64,000 nucleotides of DNA. Origin: Pleurodeles waltl. Taxonomy: Eukaryota; Chordata; Amphibia; Caudata; Salamandridae. Location of the stretch: the NCBI RefSeq assembly GCF_031143425.1, contig NC_090447.1, positions 131,769,106-131,833,105 of the forward strand. Reading direction: 5' to 3'. Positions 11,689-23,037 of the stretch are shown piece by piece. Below the pieces are notes generated by a model. The model was given only the letters and a program-made list of their open reading frames with translations. It ran no database searches and was not told the DNA's origin. A program made the translations under genes and the position numbers. How positions within the stretch are numbered: position 1 is the stretch's first letter; each line of letters starts with the position of its first letter.

Positions 11689-14600
11689 CTAGGGCTTCCG
11701 GGTACTCTTGTGTGTGAATGTTATCTGTTCCATGTCTTCTTCTTCTGATGTGTGTGTTGCCTGGTGTATCCTTGTTGTTGTTTGTTGTGAAGGGGCAACA
11801 CACAGCTCAGTGTTAGAAGACATGGAGGCAGACATCCCGGGGGCTGATCCCTGTCGAGTAATGAAGGGCAGTACTGCAGAAAGGAGGGCCTGCTGGTTTT
11901 TCAGAATGGCAGCCACATCCCGATGGTAGGCAGCCAGGTCGGCCCTGAGGGGTTCTAGGTTGCATTCGTGCACACGTTGACTGGCTTGCAGTTGGAGTTG
12001 TTGTGTCAACTGGATGACAGCTGTGCAGATTTCCTTCTGTGTTTTTAAAAGTTCCTCCAAGAGCGATGTTCTGGCTTGCATTGCAGCTGCCTGATCAGCA
12101 GTTGACAACATGCACGAACGCACCCCCACAAGGCTGGCTGCCATAGTTTGCATCCCCACCCGCACCTCCTTGGCCAGCTCCCGCTGGACCCCAACAACAG
12201 TTCTTTCGAAGCTGGTGCCAGTGTCGTCAGAGTCCTCAGCTGTGTTGGAGCTGGCAGGTCTTACAATTGGGGTGGCGGGTGGTTCTACTGTGGTGGCTGC
12301 TTCTTCTGTGCTCCTCCTTGTGACTGAAGGTGGGGTTTGGAGGCTTTCAAGGACCATGTCAAGGGTCTCTTGTGGGAGGTTGATGGTCTCGTCATCCATG
12401 TCATCAGGGAACTCATGGACAGGCATATCGGCAGGAGATCCGTGTTCCTCTGCAATGAAACAGGGTACAATTAGTGTGTCTGTGTTGTGACAATTTTGCT
12501 TTAAGATACAATCCTTTGGAGGCCTTAACTTGTACTCTGTGTTTGTCTTGGTATCTGCTGTCCGTCATAGGGCATTGTTGTAGGCCTATGGCCCACCTGT
12601 GGGTCACATGTATGATATGGATCTTTCAGACATGTCTGCCAGGTCGCCTCTAGGTGTTGCTTTGTAATTATTTAGAAATAGGCGTTTTTTTGTCCTACTC
12701 CTCACTCGGTGTTTCACTATTGTTATGGAGGGACATTTTGTTGGGTGGGCTCTCATTATCCAAATGTGATTCTTGGCTTTCTAGGCAGCAGGATAGCTAA
12801 TGGTGTGGGGGACTAAGTTTGACCCACTTGTCACCCAGATATTCAATTTAGCTCAGACTAACTAGCAGTGCCTCTGGTCTCCCACATCAAAGGAATGTTT
12901 AGATATCCGAGCGCATGACATCTTTGGAACTTCGCAGGGAAGTGGTGGTCACTCAGGTCCTACACATTTCTATCTTTTCCGGTATGTTCCCATACACAAA
13001 TGACAAAGACAGTATTTGTTTGATATGAAGTTTCATTGTACAACTGACTTGTAGGAATTTAGGTGTGAGCCCCAATAACCCAAACAATACACACTGTTAG
13101 AATTGAAATAGTCCGCAGGAGACTAATACATTAGTACACAACTATCATGGTGCCTAACAGTTTCTACTCTCCCTCTGCTTGTTCTACGTATAGCACAGCA
13201 TGTTAAGTTTGGAGCTTGCCTGTCTGAATCACAGGGGAGACATCATCCCTCATATCAGAGGAATGGGCTGGGATATGGTTGTGCATCAGCAGCAAGGCAG
13301 GCAGCATCTAGTTGTAAATTTCTGTTTGGAAACTCCCCCATGCGTGTCTTGGGACGAGGAAGTGAATTTAAAAGACATATGTCATGGTGATGACAAGGTT
13401 TCCCTACGCAGGAATGCCAAACCTTCAACCCTACCACATCTATCAGCAACGTACCAGACGGTATCCTTGACTGGGGCACAGAGTGAATATGTTCTGGCAA
13501 ACTCCAGTGCAGAAGTAGGCAAAACAGGGTGATTTGACTAATTAACAACACCCTAGGACTGACTATTTGCTACATTAACTGATAGGAAGGGCAATGAGAA
13601 TCATTTAGTGCAAAGTGCTCTGAGGCTCTTAGATGTGAGCAAATGAGTATTAGTACATTCAGGGTAAGATGCACAAAGGCCTCCAGCCTGAGGCTAATGC
13701 GCATAGTATACGTTTAACTTGCCACACTACACTTTGACTGACTGTGGGTGTTGTGGCTGCCCGGCCAGCACCCTTGCCTCTCAGGCCCTGCCCCATACAC
13801 TTTTTATTCACATTGCATGAACTGTACATGTTACGTGGCATTACCTATGCATGTCAATGTTAGGATGTGGTATGGATGTAAACATTGTTGATGTTTGTAT
13901 ATGATGGGGTATCATGTGTGTCTTACTGGATTGGCCTGTTTATCGTATGAATGTCCTATTTTTTTGTAAGACTGTGCAGATGTGTTTCAGTGACCAGTTG
14001 CCTGTGTCCCCTCCTCAATGTTGTTGTCTGAGCAGTATGACATTAGTGATGTAGCCTTGTTAGCCAGGCACGTGAGGGACCCTGACGTATGCAGCATGTG
14101 TGTGTTGTTAGTGCTGTGTGGCTCCTATTGCTGTTTACTTAGGGTTATGTATGTGTCAGTTATGGACATTCGGCATTTGAGTATACTGGTACCTTTGTCT
14201 TATTTCTAGGAGTAATTGCAGATGTCATCCTCACCCCCTATTTTAGGTATGTATGTTCCATGGTGGGGTTCCTGCCATTTGGTATTATAGCTGCACAGAG
14301 ATGAGAGGTGTTATTGTCAACTGTGGTGGCAGTTAAGTTGCAGTTGTTGTATTTGCTACAGCATTACAGGTAGGGACCTAGTTGATGGGGAATAGATTTT
14401 GCAAGACAAGTGCCTAGATGTGGATTTGAGGTAGTGTCCTTCCCACCTGTCACTGCTTTCCCATGGCTCTCTTGTTGTAATTACAGGATGTCCCCGTGGG
14501 ACTGTTGTTGTTGCTGTATTTTGTCGTGCCCCAGCTTCGGTCAGTACTGGGCATGCCCCCCTGCCGTGCCCCTTTCCCCATGCCACTTCATGTATGTGCT

Positions 14601-15168
14601 GACTTACATGCATTGTGTAGTAGGTATCCCCCCCCTGCTTACAATCCTCATTATTGCATTTGAATTCCCCATGCGACTTACCCTGCATGTGCGTTGTGTC
14701 GTGGTAGTCTGCGCTGTCCAGTCCTTGAATCCCTGTGACGATCTCCTCCGGGATGACGGCTGCGACCATCTCCTCCATGTGGCCAAGGGCCTCCTGTTGT
14801 GCTGGACTCCCCCCTCCAGTCTGCATTGCTGCCTTCCTGTTCCTGGGCATTTTCTCTTTGGTCCTACGTTTGCAGTCATGCCAGCGTTTCTTACACTCGG
14901 TGACTGTCCGGCGTTCTTCAGCCACACTGTTAATCTTGTCCACAATTTGGTTCCAGATGGCCTCTCTCCTACTGAGTGGCAATTTTGAGGAGATGAAAAG
15001 TTGGTGCTGGTGTTCCGTCACCTCTTTCACCAGGATTTCCTGCTCCTCTGCACTGAAGCGACACTTTCTTTTTTTTTTTTAAATGTCCTGGTTCCTGTAT
15101 GCTTCCTCCTGGCTGGTTCCTGGTCTGCTCTCATCCTCCTGGGGTCTGTTGGGGCATCTAGGATCCAT
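11689..15168 (-). pseudogene. Harbinger Myb/SANT-like DNA-binding partner, one internal stop
   Basis: Two exons on the minus strand, 15168-14682 and 12449-11689. The donor is GTAAGT, the acceptor TTCATTGCAG, phase 1, with the split codon completed as GAG. The frame spans about 415 residues but has one in-frame TAA (15081-15079) at residue 30, just before a basic KKKRK stretch. Residues 38-107 form a Myb/SANT-like (Myb_DNA-bind_5 type) domain: FSAEEQEILV, then REAIWNQIVDKIN, then KKRWHDCKRRTKEK. An acidic, Pro/Thr-rich middle follows, then a coiled coil (LLEELLKTQKEI, AAILKNQQALLSA). In this superfamily such proteins bind the element ends and carry the transposase to the nucleus. Apart from the TAA the gene is intact; the N-terminal 29 codons may be dispensable. 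The 2.2-kb intron holds a dispersed repeat. Confidence 0.8.
12739..13731. repeat. Dispersed 1-kb repeat, copy 1 (possible solo LTR)
   Basis: Similar along its length to 38620-39591. Shared words include ctctcattatcc, gggggactaagt, gaccca, ctaactagcagtgcct, gagcgcatgacatct and ccagac.gtatccttgact. Both copies start TGT and end near ACTACA, which suggests a solo LTR, but no clear target duplication is visible. This copy lies in the intron of the H1 minus gene. ORFs inside (13200-13551) are not conserved as proteins. Confidence 0.65.
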
Positions 15169-15366
15169 TTTGGGTCTCCTCTCCTGAAAGGGCAGTTTTC
15201 GCGCAAAAATGTAACGCAATAGCGTGAAAAAAAAAGGCGTTTTCACGATTGCGCTGTTGTAAATCGACCCACAGTGATGTGCTTCGCATTTACGTTGGTT
15301 TCCTTTATGACAGACCGACGCTGTGTGCGTCACGAAATAATGACTCCCACCTGTTGTTTTTTTTTT

Positions 15367-15396
15367 ACGCAAAACTGCGTTGGCGCAGTTTTGCGT
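15367..15396. repeat. H1 right subterminal palindrome
   Basis: acgcaaaactgcg pairs perfectly with cgcagttttgcgt around a 4-nt loop, about 20 nt inside the right terminus. The same loop-stem position is kept, with changes, in the copy at 53018-53922. A second stem using cgcaatagcgtgaaaa and ttttcacgattgcg lies at about 15215-15256. Confidence 0.75.
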
Positions 15397-15417
15397 CAAA
15401 AAGTATAAATATGGCCC

Positions 15418-15460
15418 CAAGTTTGGCGGTCCGTGTAGCACGAAACTCATAATGAGGCCC
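15418..15460. mobile_element. Harbinger-type MITE, right part (split by H1)
   Basis: Right end partner of 1484-2041. It reads ggcggtccgtg and closes CATAATGAGGCCC, followed by the TAA duplication at 15461-15463. Confidence 0.8.
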
Positions 15461-15463
15461 TAA

Positions 15464-16627
15464 ATAATTCAAAAAAGCCATACCTGGTCAATTATTAGTG
15501 TCATTAATTGGACTACAAAAGTGTAACTGGGTGGTAGTCCAAGCAGAATACTATAATGAACGTGTCATCAAAGTGGGTAGTGGATTTTCCCCTATTGAAA
15601 TGTCCAGTGATATGTTTGAATATTGTGCTAATTTGCACATAAATGCAATTTTAACGAATATTGCAGGTTTGCAAGTTTTTTTTACCTCTTTTTATTTTTC
15701 TAGTTGTAAGTGCTATTTTTCTTGGAAAAAGAAACAATGCTAACACAGATTTTTGTTGTCATAAAACAGTTCTCTGTGCAGCAAAAACAAATGAGGCGTG
15801 ATATAGAAGCGCTTAAGAATATGTAGTAAGGTACACATTGCATTTCGGTGCAAGTCTAGACCAAACAGTAAACTAGTACCACCTGAAGCAGTATGTGCAA
15901 TCCCTAAAGGGTAAAGGACAAATCAAACAAAGTCAAGATGAAGTTGAGCTTGAGATAGTGCTCCTTTTCACTCTTCTCCCCTGGTGCAGTCTCTTTGCCA
16001 GTTGTAAAAAATAGTCTGCACCTATCCTTTTAAAGTCTACTCCCCCACTGAGATAACAAATTGGATGTCAGCCCAATCACGGCACAACTTTTGTTTGTGA
16101 TTTTTGAATGCCTCGGTCTCAAGGGGAGCATGCTCGCCCACACACTGGAAGCTTCAAGTAGTTCGACTTTTGTGACTTTACTACAAAAGGTGTAAAAGTC
16201 ATGAAATGTCAGCCTCTCAATTATTAACAAAAGAAGCATTTATGGAGGAGCATTTCAGGAAAAGATTCACAAGACAATATAACACACATTGCAGTAACAA
16301 ATGTGTCTTAAACAAATCATTCAATCGTTTGACAAAGCGCAATCTGTTTGCTGGCACGTTCACCTTTGTGAAATGTTGAATTGCGTACAGTTCGTTATTG
16401 CGTGACCCACATCTCTGACAATGCTGGTTAAAGAGGCGACCTGATATTTCTATATCTTGTGCTGTTTGCTACAAAGGCAGGGAAACAAGATAAAGAACTG
16501 CGGCAACAAGGGAGGTGGTACCCCCCAGCCCATGTGGGGCTATATGCAAAGCCATATTGGTCACCCTAATGGAATGAGATCTCTTTCTTATCTTCCAGCT
16601 TTATCCGCACAATGATGCCCAGACTAA
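15464..16627. other. AT-rich DNA without recognised features
   Basis: Unique-looking sequence. The short ORFs (15498-15743, 16030-16239) have no motif. No tandem structure or element termini seen. Confidence 0.5.
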
Positions 16628-16801
16628 GGTCCTGATTTAGATCTCTGTGGTGTTGTTACCCCATCGCAGCAGTAATGGATACCCAGTCCGCCGACATCTA
16701 AATACCATTGTTTTCTATGTATGGTATTTGGGTTTCGGTAGACGGGATACCTATCACCGTTGTGATGGAGTAAACCCTCTGCTGAGATTAAAATCAGGCC
16801 C
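16628..16801. mobile_element. Palindromic MITE, family B
   Basis: TIRs are GGTCCTGATTTAGATC and GATTAAAATCAGGCC. Inner stems pair ggatacccagtccgccga with the region cggtagacgggataccta. About 174 bp, and almost entirely self-complementary. The related B element at 30780-31496 supports the family. Confidence 0.7.
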
Positions 16802-16803
16802 TT

Positions 16804-16967
16804 GGTGCCTGATTTAGAATAGAGTTGGGTTATTCCATCACAAACATGACACATATGCCGTCCGCCTTATTACAGGTGCCATTGGATGTCATGTACTATA
16901 ATATGGGGGATGCATTATCCATCACGTTTTAGATTGCATAACCCGTCCTCTGAATTCTAAATAAGGC
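16804..16967. mobile_element. Second palindromic MITE, family B-like
   Basis: It starts TGCCTGATTTAGAAT and ends ATTCTAAATAAGGC, directly beside the previous MITE. The inner stem uses gttattccatcac and gcattatccatcacg with poor pairing, so it is older or diverged. Confidence 0.55.
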
Positions 16968-18009
16968 TGTTGATTTTCTAGATATCCACATATGTTAAAT
17001 TTATCTCCAGGGAATTTAATTCATTCGCATAGTCACTGGCCATCTTAAAAAAAATGGCATTGGTCCAGCTCTCCTGGCCCTTCATTTGACACCTCTAACT
17101 TCCATTAATCGCATCTCTAATTATAAATTCAGTCAAGGCAAATCAGAAATCTTCAATTTTTTTTTGCAGTTTGATTAGAACCATAGTAAAACATCCAGTT
17201 ATTTCCGTAAGTATTTGCTCGCAATACCGAGACCGCTGGAATGTTTATCTTATGACATTTCAAATTATACCCTTGTTGCCTTGCAGGCCCAGTTCCAGGA
17301 AATTTTATCTGGATGGGCCAAGGGGCATTTGGGTGGGGCAATGCGGGCCCAAATTATGTCAAATCTGGAGGTAGCCACAAAGCACTAGACTTGCACTTGG
17401 ATGTCGATTCACCAACCTACCAGGGGTAGCGGAAAGAAAGTCACACATCCTTGACCATATTCCCATCACAGGAAGTACCATCATATGACCTTTGGGCCTC
17501 AATCTTCTCACAAAGTAATGTCATGTGAACTTAACCTTGATGACATCACAACTGACATTGCTGAAGTCATAACTAAAGTCTTAATAAAAACATGACTAAT
17601 ATAAAAACACAGCACAGAGAAATGCCTGTTTTATGTACTACTGTTATAAGCCTGCTGATGTGATGCTCAAGATGATCAATCATGGTTTCTCTTAGTACTA
17701 CATGAAAAAGTATGTGTCCATCTGAAGAGGATAGAGTAGCACAAAACACACAATAGCACTGGGAATCTACATGTTATGTACAACAAATGGTAATTATTTA
17801 ATAGTTTCTCTAATGTATGCTGAAATGGGAAATGTATTGCTAAAACATATGGAGAGAAAAATAATCATTGATGCACAGTTGACCATATATTGAATACAAA
17901 CTATATTAATTATGTAAATTGTTCTTCAATGTTAATTTATTTTTATTTAAGTTCACTTGCAAGGTTCTATCACTTGTGAAGCACAGTGGTGAAGGTTTTA
18001 GTCGGACAC
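16968..18009. other. AT-rich DNA without recognised features
   Basis: No convincing coding, repeat or RNA signal. The ORFs at 17153-17374 lack motifs. Confidence 0.5.
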
Positions 18010-18012
18010 TTA

Positions 18013-18535
18013 GGGGCCCTTTTTACAAGAAAGTGGCGCATCAGTCCTGATGATGTGCCACTTTTCTTGCGTGCCCCTACCACCACCTATCGACACCATG
18101 GTTGCACTGTATTTACAATACATCGCATTGTTGCGGTCGTTAGGCCAATAACATCACAAATGTTTCAGGATTAGTGCCAGAAATGATGGAGCTAATCCTG
18201 CAAAGTAGTGGGAGGCCCATTGAAAACAATGGGAGCGCCATTTCAACACCTGCCTTAGGCAGGTGCTAAAAGTGACGCTAAAAATGGGGCAGTGAAAGCT
18301 TGTAAATTTCACTGCACCATTTTCATGAGCCTCCTAACGGGGAACGCCCTCCTTGCATACATTATGCCTGGTACAGGAATAATGTGGTGCAAGGGGTTAC
18401 AAAGTGGCACAATGCATTCATTGTGCCACTTTGTAAATATGGCGGATGAAAAGGCCACTTTACCGATACATTAGCGTAAATAAAAATTATGCAAATATGA
18501 CATAAGATGGCGCAAGGGGCTTGTAAATATGCCCC
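18013..18535. mobile_element. Harbinger-type MITE (523 bp), TSD TTA
   Basis: The TIRs are GGGGCCCTTTTTACAAG and CTTGTAAATATGCCCC, flanked by TTA at 18010-18012 and 18536-18538. Internal stems include aagtggcgcatcag / ctgatgatgtgccactt. No coding capacity. Confidence 0.85.
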
Positions 18536-18538
18536 TTA

Positions 18539-19199
18539 ATTTTTCATGTATTCACAAACAATAAACCATTGCAACCAATTGTTTGAAAAAGTTTGTTCTT
18601 TAGTTAATTTTTTTAAATGTAATCAGAAGAGTGCACATTGCACTTCTGAATTTATAATTTAAACAAAATCAAACATGTAGAATCCCAGTCCTAGAGGATC
18701 TGCAAAAAGTAAACAGTGCTCATGAAGGCACTGTTTGCCTACTATTCTTTGAGTCACAAAAAGAACAGATGGGGGACGGAATGCTGAGCAAATCTGACAT
18801 CCACCCGCAGTCACAGATCCCGGTTTAATACAGTGCTTTTTTGCTCACCTTCGTTTGGACCCAGCAATATGAAAATCAGTCTTAACCCTGCTCCACATGG
18901 GAACAGTCCAGTCTGAACTGCCAGGCCAGGTCCTCCCTGGACCTGAAACAAGCATCATGTGGCCTGTCTTGAGGTATCATCAGCCAGACTAGCTGAATCC
19001 AGTGGCACAGTGAGCACAGGACCTATGCCTGTGCGTACCCGGCCCACTCATGTGAGCTGTAATATTTGCCATGAAATTTAGAAAGTGAAGTGAATGAGCC
19101 TGCATCTTCTAGGCAGGGTTCCAGGAATCTCCCCTAATTAACATTTTGAAAAATGGGCCCAATAGTGCATTTTAAAGTAGGGTTTTCCCATACATTTGC
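18539..19199. other. DNA without recognised features
   Basis: Mixed AT-rich sequence with no gene or element ends visible. Phrases such as cactgtttgcctac / gtaaacagtgctc form a weak local inverted repeat near 18710-18740. Confidence 0.4.
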
Positions 19200-19860
19200 T
19201 AAAAAGCCACAGAATCTGCTCTCATTAAATATTCAAGTCTGTTATGATGTGCTAAGCCAATTTAACCATATGCTCCCAAGAGTCCACCACATGTTTCCAA
19301 AAGAGGTGCTCCAACATGACAAAAAGTACCTCCATTGTGTCGGATACAGCATATTTTCATGGGTATTTCAGATATGCCATATATGACCCTTAAGTCCGAC
19401 AATGACATAAAATATGCCACTGCCAGAACTTTGCCATTAGTGTCACCCATAAATCATGTGTGATCCTAACATCACAAAATATCTCTAGTATGTCAGTGCC
19501 AACACTTTATTATAATTGCCCCCTCCTATCTACCATCCTTTATGCAAACAATTACCTTTAAAGTGTTAGCATTTTTACACAGGTGGCCCCTTTGCCAAGA
19601 AGTTTCTCCAGTACACCATAAATGTTCAAAAATTGCCCTTATTCTATAAATTACACCAAGTATGCTGATTCAGCATTTTGTCATAGGTGTACCCATAAGG
19701 TAAGTAGAAAGTCTACTGTACCCTTGTTTGCTACCATTTTCTCACAGGGGCTTGTCATACAATCAACTTCCTCAAGTATGCCAGTGCCAGAATGTTGCTA
19801 TTAGTGCCCTCTTAAGTCAAGAATTGCCTTCAGTATGCCAGGGTTAATGGGACACTCACA
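19200..19860. repeat. Degenerate tandem repeat, period about 90-100 bp
   Basis: The words tatgccactgccagaact, tatgtcagtgccaacact, agtatgctgattcag and agtatgccagtgccagaatg recur at roughly regular spacing. They are followed by gccattagtg / gctattagtg and stretches containing cataagt or cataaat. The units are too diverged for an exact count. Confidence 0.45.
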
Positions 19861-19899
19861 AGCATAACACCACATTCTCACTCATGCTCACTTATATTC

Positions 19900-20775
19900 A
19901 CTAATTCACAATCACACTCTCATTCATAAGTAGGGCAGAGATTTTATTGGCACAGGTGGGGCAATGCTGCGTGTTAGGAATTTTGTGGATTCCTGCAGAC
20001 TCCAGAAGTTTTCATCACAGAAATGTAAGAGACATGTGTGACTTCAAACAAAATTGGAGATTTGCAGGGCATCATGGGTAAGAAAATGGTGTGGGGTGCA
20101 TTTAAAGCACACCACCCTGGACTTCTCCAGATGTCTGCTTTTCAGAAGTGACTTGGTCTGGTAGGTATTTCCAGATAGCAGTTTATTGAAGCTCAGAAAG
20201 TGCAGCCCTTGGTGGGGGGGGGCAGCAGATCTGGGCTATTGCCCTCATCTGCCCCCGGGGGGCAGAAAGACTGTACTCATTTTTTGGGGGGTGTGGGCAT
20301 CATTGCTCTCCACCCCTAAACTAAATTTAAAAAAAATCCTGGTGTCCTAGTGGGCTTTCTGCCCTCTCGGGGGGGGCAGAAAGACTGACTATGCCCAAAA
20401 TTGTTGGGGGAGCAAATGCCCTTGCCCAAGGCCTGCTCCTCTCTCCCTGGTGCCTAGCTGGTGGATTCCTGCTTGGGAATCACCCTCCTTGGGCAATCCC
20501 CGAGCAGGAATCCAACTAGGAGGGGTATCATTGAAAAGGGAAGAGTCTCCCCTTTCCAACGATACATCTCCCGGCTACCTCAGTGCTCAGAGGGCGGAGA
20601 TAGCCCCCTGAGCACCAAGTCAGAGAAAGTGAAATGAGCCGATCAGCTCATTTCACTTTCAGTTTCATTGAAATGACATCAGTGCTCCATGCTCGCTGAT
20701 TGTCATTTCAATGAAAACCCAAAACAGCCTCAGGAGGTGGGGAACTTGTTCCCCACCTCCCAAGGCTGTTGTTAG
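19900..20775. repeat. Hairpin-chain repeat, copy 2
   Basis: It contains the gcccccggggggcag and ccctggtgcctag phrases of the window's first kilobase. A chain of stems then follows: 20468-20513 (ggattcctgc / gcaggaatcc), 20525-20566 (gtatcattgaaaa / ccaacgatac), 20625-20660 (gaaagtgaaatgagc / gctcatttcactttc, perfect), 20663-20716 (tttcattgaaatgac / gtcatttcaatgaaa), and an aggaggtggggaac / gttccccacctcc stem ending near 20760. The stem order mirrors copy 1, but the sequences differ. Confidence 0.7.
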
Positions 20776-22468
20776 AAAACGGTACCCCACCAGCGGGATT
20801 TCCCGTTCGTGTGCAGAGGACAGCTAGGGGCTGTTGTCAGAAAACAGGCACCGTGACTGAGGGTGGCTTCCGGCTATCCTCAGCATGGAAAAGGTTAATA
20901 AACAGTTTTTTTTCTTCTTGTGAATGCTTGGTTGATTACTCCTTCAATATACTGCTTTTGCTTCAGTTGCATTCATTTTTGTTTAGCTTTCCTTTCCTTT
21001 TTATCCAGGTTCTCCATTACTCTTCCTTGAATAACCTGACCTTAATTTCTTGAATTAGGCACTTTTGTGTTTTAGTTCGATATGTGGTTTTTCCTGTCTC
21101 TTGCTTTTCATTTTGCTTGTGTTAGTTGTTTTCTGTTTGCAGTGTTGGTGTCCATTTATGGGTTTGTCTTCTTTCTACTTCTCATGATTTGGGTTTTTAC
21201 ATTCTATTCTTCATTGTTTTGTCCTTCCCGTTCACTTTCTGTTTTTGTTTTTGTGTTTGTTTCTTATTTGCGATAATCTCTGTAGATGCGCATGTCTCCT
21301 TTATTGTGTTTTGGTTGGCATATTCCTTTCTTCTTTTAGAAGTTAGTGATGAACATTCATCCTATCTTTATTTTCATTTACTTCTTATGGATACTTATTT
21401 ACCCAACTTTCTTTGTTTCTTTGTATTTTTGGTTATTTGTGATTTACCATAGTTTAACACTGAAGTGACAGTCTAAAATTGGCGTTTTAAACATTTACTA
21501 AGCAGGACATGGAGAGATAGCAAAATTTAATAATATTTAAAAAGAAATAAAGATTGTAATCAAAGAGACAGAGAAAGATAGGAGTAATGATAGAATATGT
21601 TACAGTGAGAAATAGGCACATATTCAAAGAGGGGTAAATACAGACAAAAAGACGAGTTTTGAAAGGTTGAGACAATGAAGGATTTAGTGACAGAGAGAAT
21701 GGAAAAGAGGGAGAATTTTGGAAAAGCAATAAATGAAAATGGAGTGTGATAGATTGAGTTTGTTTATTAGAAAAAAAGATTGATAAGAGTATCAGAGATG
21801 AAACTGTATGAAAAAAGCGACTTTAGGGAAGAGCAAAATATAAGCAGAGATGGCTTTACAGAGTAAGGAGGTAGATACAAGAAGATGGAGAGGTGAGTGT
21901 GCTTGAGTTGACGGACAAATATAGTGAAATACAAGAAATATATAATATTGCAGAAGAAATAGAGAGAGTTACTCACAACTGCATAAAAAATGTAAGGCAT
22001 CTAAAAACAACTAGCTTTTGGTAGAGAAACATATACATAAAACATCAAAGGGATATATTCAAATGTCTATAATGAAGTCTGAAGACTGAAAGTAGAAGGT
22101 GTAAGAAGAAAAGTAAATGAAATATTAAGGGAAGTTCACAGTCATGTATAAAGAGGGCCTCCGGCTAGTAAAAGTGCTTTATTTATTTTTTAAGTTGAAC
22201 CAACCTGGCCTAGATATATTTATACTTTTCCATTGTGAATGCTTGAATGTGTTGCATTTTACATGAAACGGTTCAATAATATAACAGGGAAACAGTAAGT
22301 GTCTGAATTATATGATAAACTACAAAAAAAGTAGATTGCATGTTGGTTTGGAGACCAAGTTGTTAAACAGTGACAGCAGATAAATATTGTCCTCAGTTTT
22401 GGAGTACACATAAAGACGATGGGGAAGATGGTTTTCCATAATTACTGCCCAGTTTTGCAAAATAAAGG

Positions 22469-23037
22469 CGCTCATTTTAGTGTGGCGGTCTTAAGACCCA
22501 ACACACTTGCGGTGGTGGTCGGACCGCCGCCAAAGTAGTGGCCCGACCTCCACATGATGACCATGGTGAAAGTGCCACAGTTGGACCACCCACATTCCAC
22601 TTTTATGCAGGCCGATGGCCTGGCGGTGCCGGCAGTCTTAATTCGCCAGGGCATCACTGCAAGCAGTCCTGTCCTCGGGATTATGACTCCTGTGTCCTCC
22701 AGCTTTTGCATGGCAATCCACTGCCAGGCAAAGACGGTGGAGACTGGGAGCCGGGGGCCCCATGGGAGCACCCACACTGCCCATGCAGTTGACATGGGCA
22801 GTGCAGGGACCCCATGGACAGCCCCATCATGGTTTTCACTGCACTTCACCCGGCGCACTGCAACATTGACACGGGCTCGATGTTGCCGTGAGTTTCCCGC
22901 AGGGCCAGCAGCCAGAAATGCTGTTACCACCTGCTGGCCCAAGCGGGAAACTCGTAATAGGACCTACAGGTGGAAAACCGGAGTGGCGGTCTTCCGGCCC
23001 AAAGACAAGGCCGCCCACCAAACTCATAATGAGGCTC
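22469..23037. mobile_element. Harbinger-type MITE, family C
   Basis: The left end is degenerate (GCGCTCATTTTAG followed by tgtggcggtc). The right end reads AAACTCATAATGAGGCTC. The interior shows ccgcc/ggcgg-rich stems and the cccatg..gcagtgcaggg motif common to C elements at 30364-31420. No gene; ORFs at 22472-23096 are shadows of GC-rich repeat. Confidence 0.7.

Larger units (their letters stand above)
2042..15417. mobile_element. PIF/Harbinger transposon H1 (13.4 kb, three genes)
   Basis: The termini are GGGCATATTTATAC at the left and GTATAAATATGGCCC at the right, each flanked by CAAG (2038-2041 and 15418-15421), consistent with a 3-4 bp target duplication. Inside are a DDE transposase (plus strand), a second spliced gene (plus strand) and a Myb/SANT-like gene (minus strand), the latter two converging. 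A 140-bp tandem array lies at 5578-6080, and a dispersed repeat also found in H2 lies in the minus gene's intron. Canonical Harbingers encode a transposase and one Myb-like protein, so the third gene is unusual. The transposase lacks its catalytic Glu, so this copy is probably not autonomous. Confidence 0.85.

Noticed and set aside
11612..12490. Plus-strand ORFs opposite the Myb-like gene
   Set aside because: Antisense shadows of the real minus-strand exon.
14410..14988. 192-codon plus-strand ORF
   Set aside because: Antisense to exon 1 of the Myb/SANT-like gene. It is Cys/Phe-rich because of the reverse reading.
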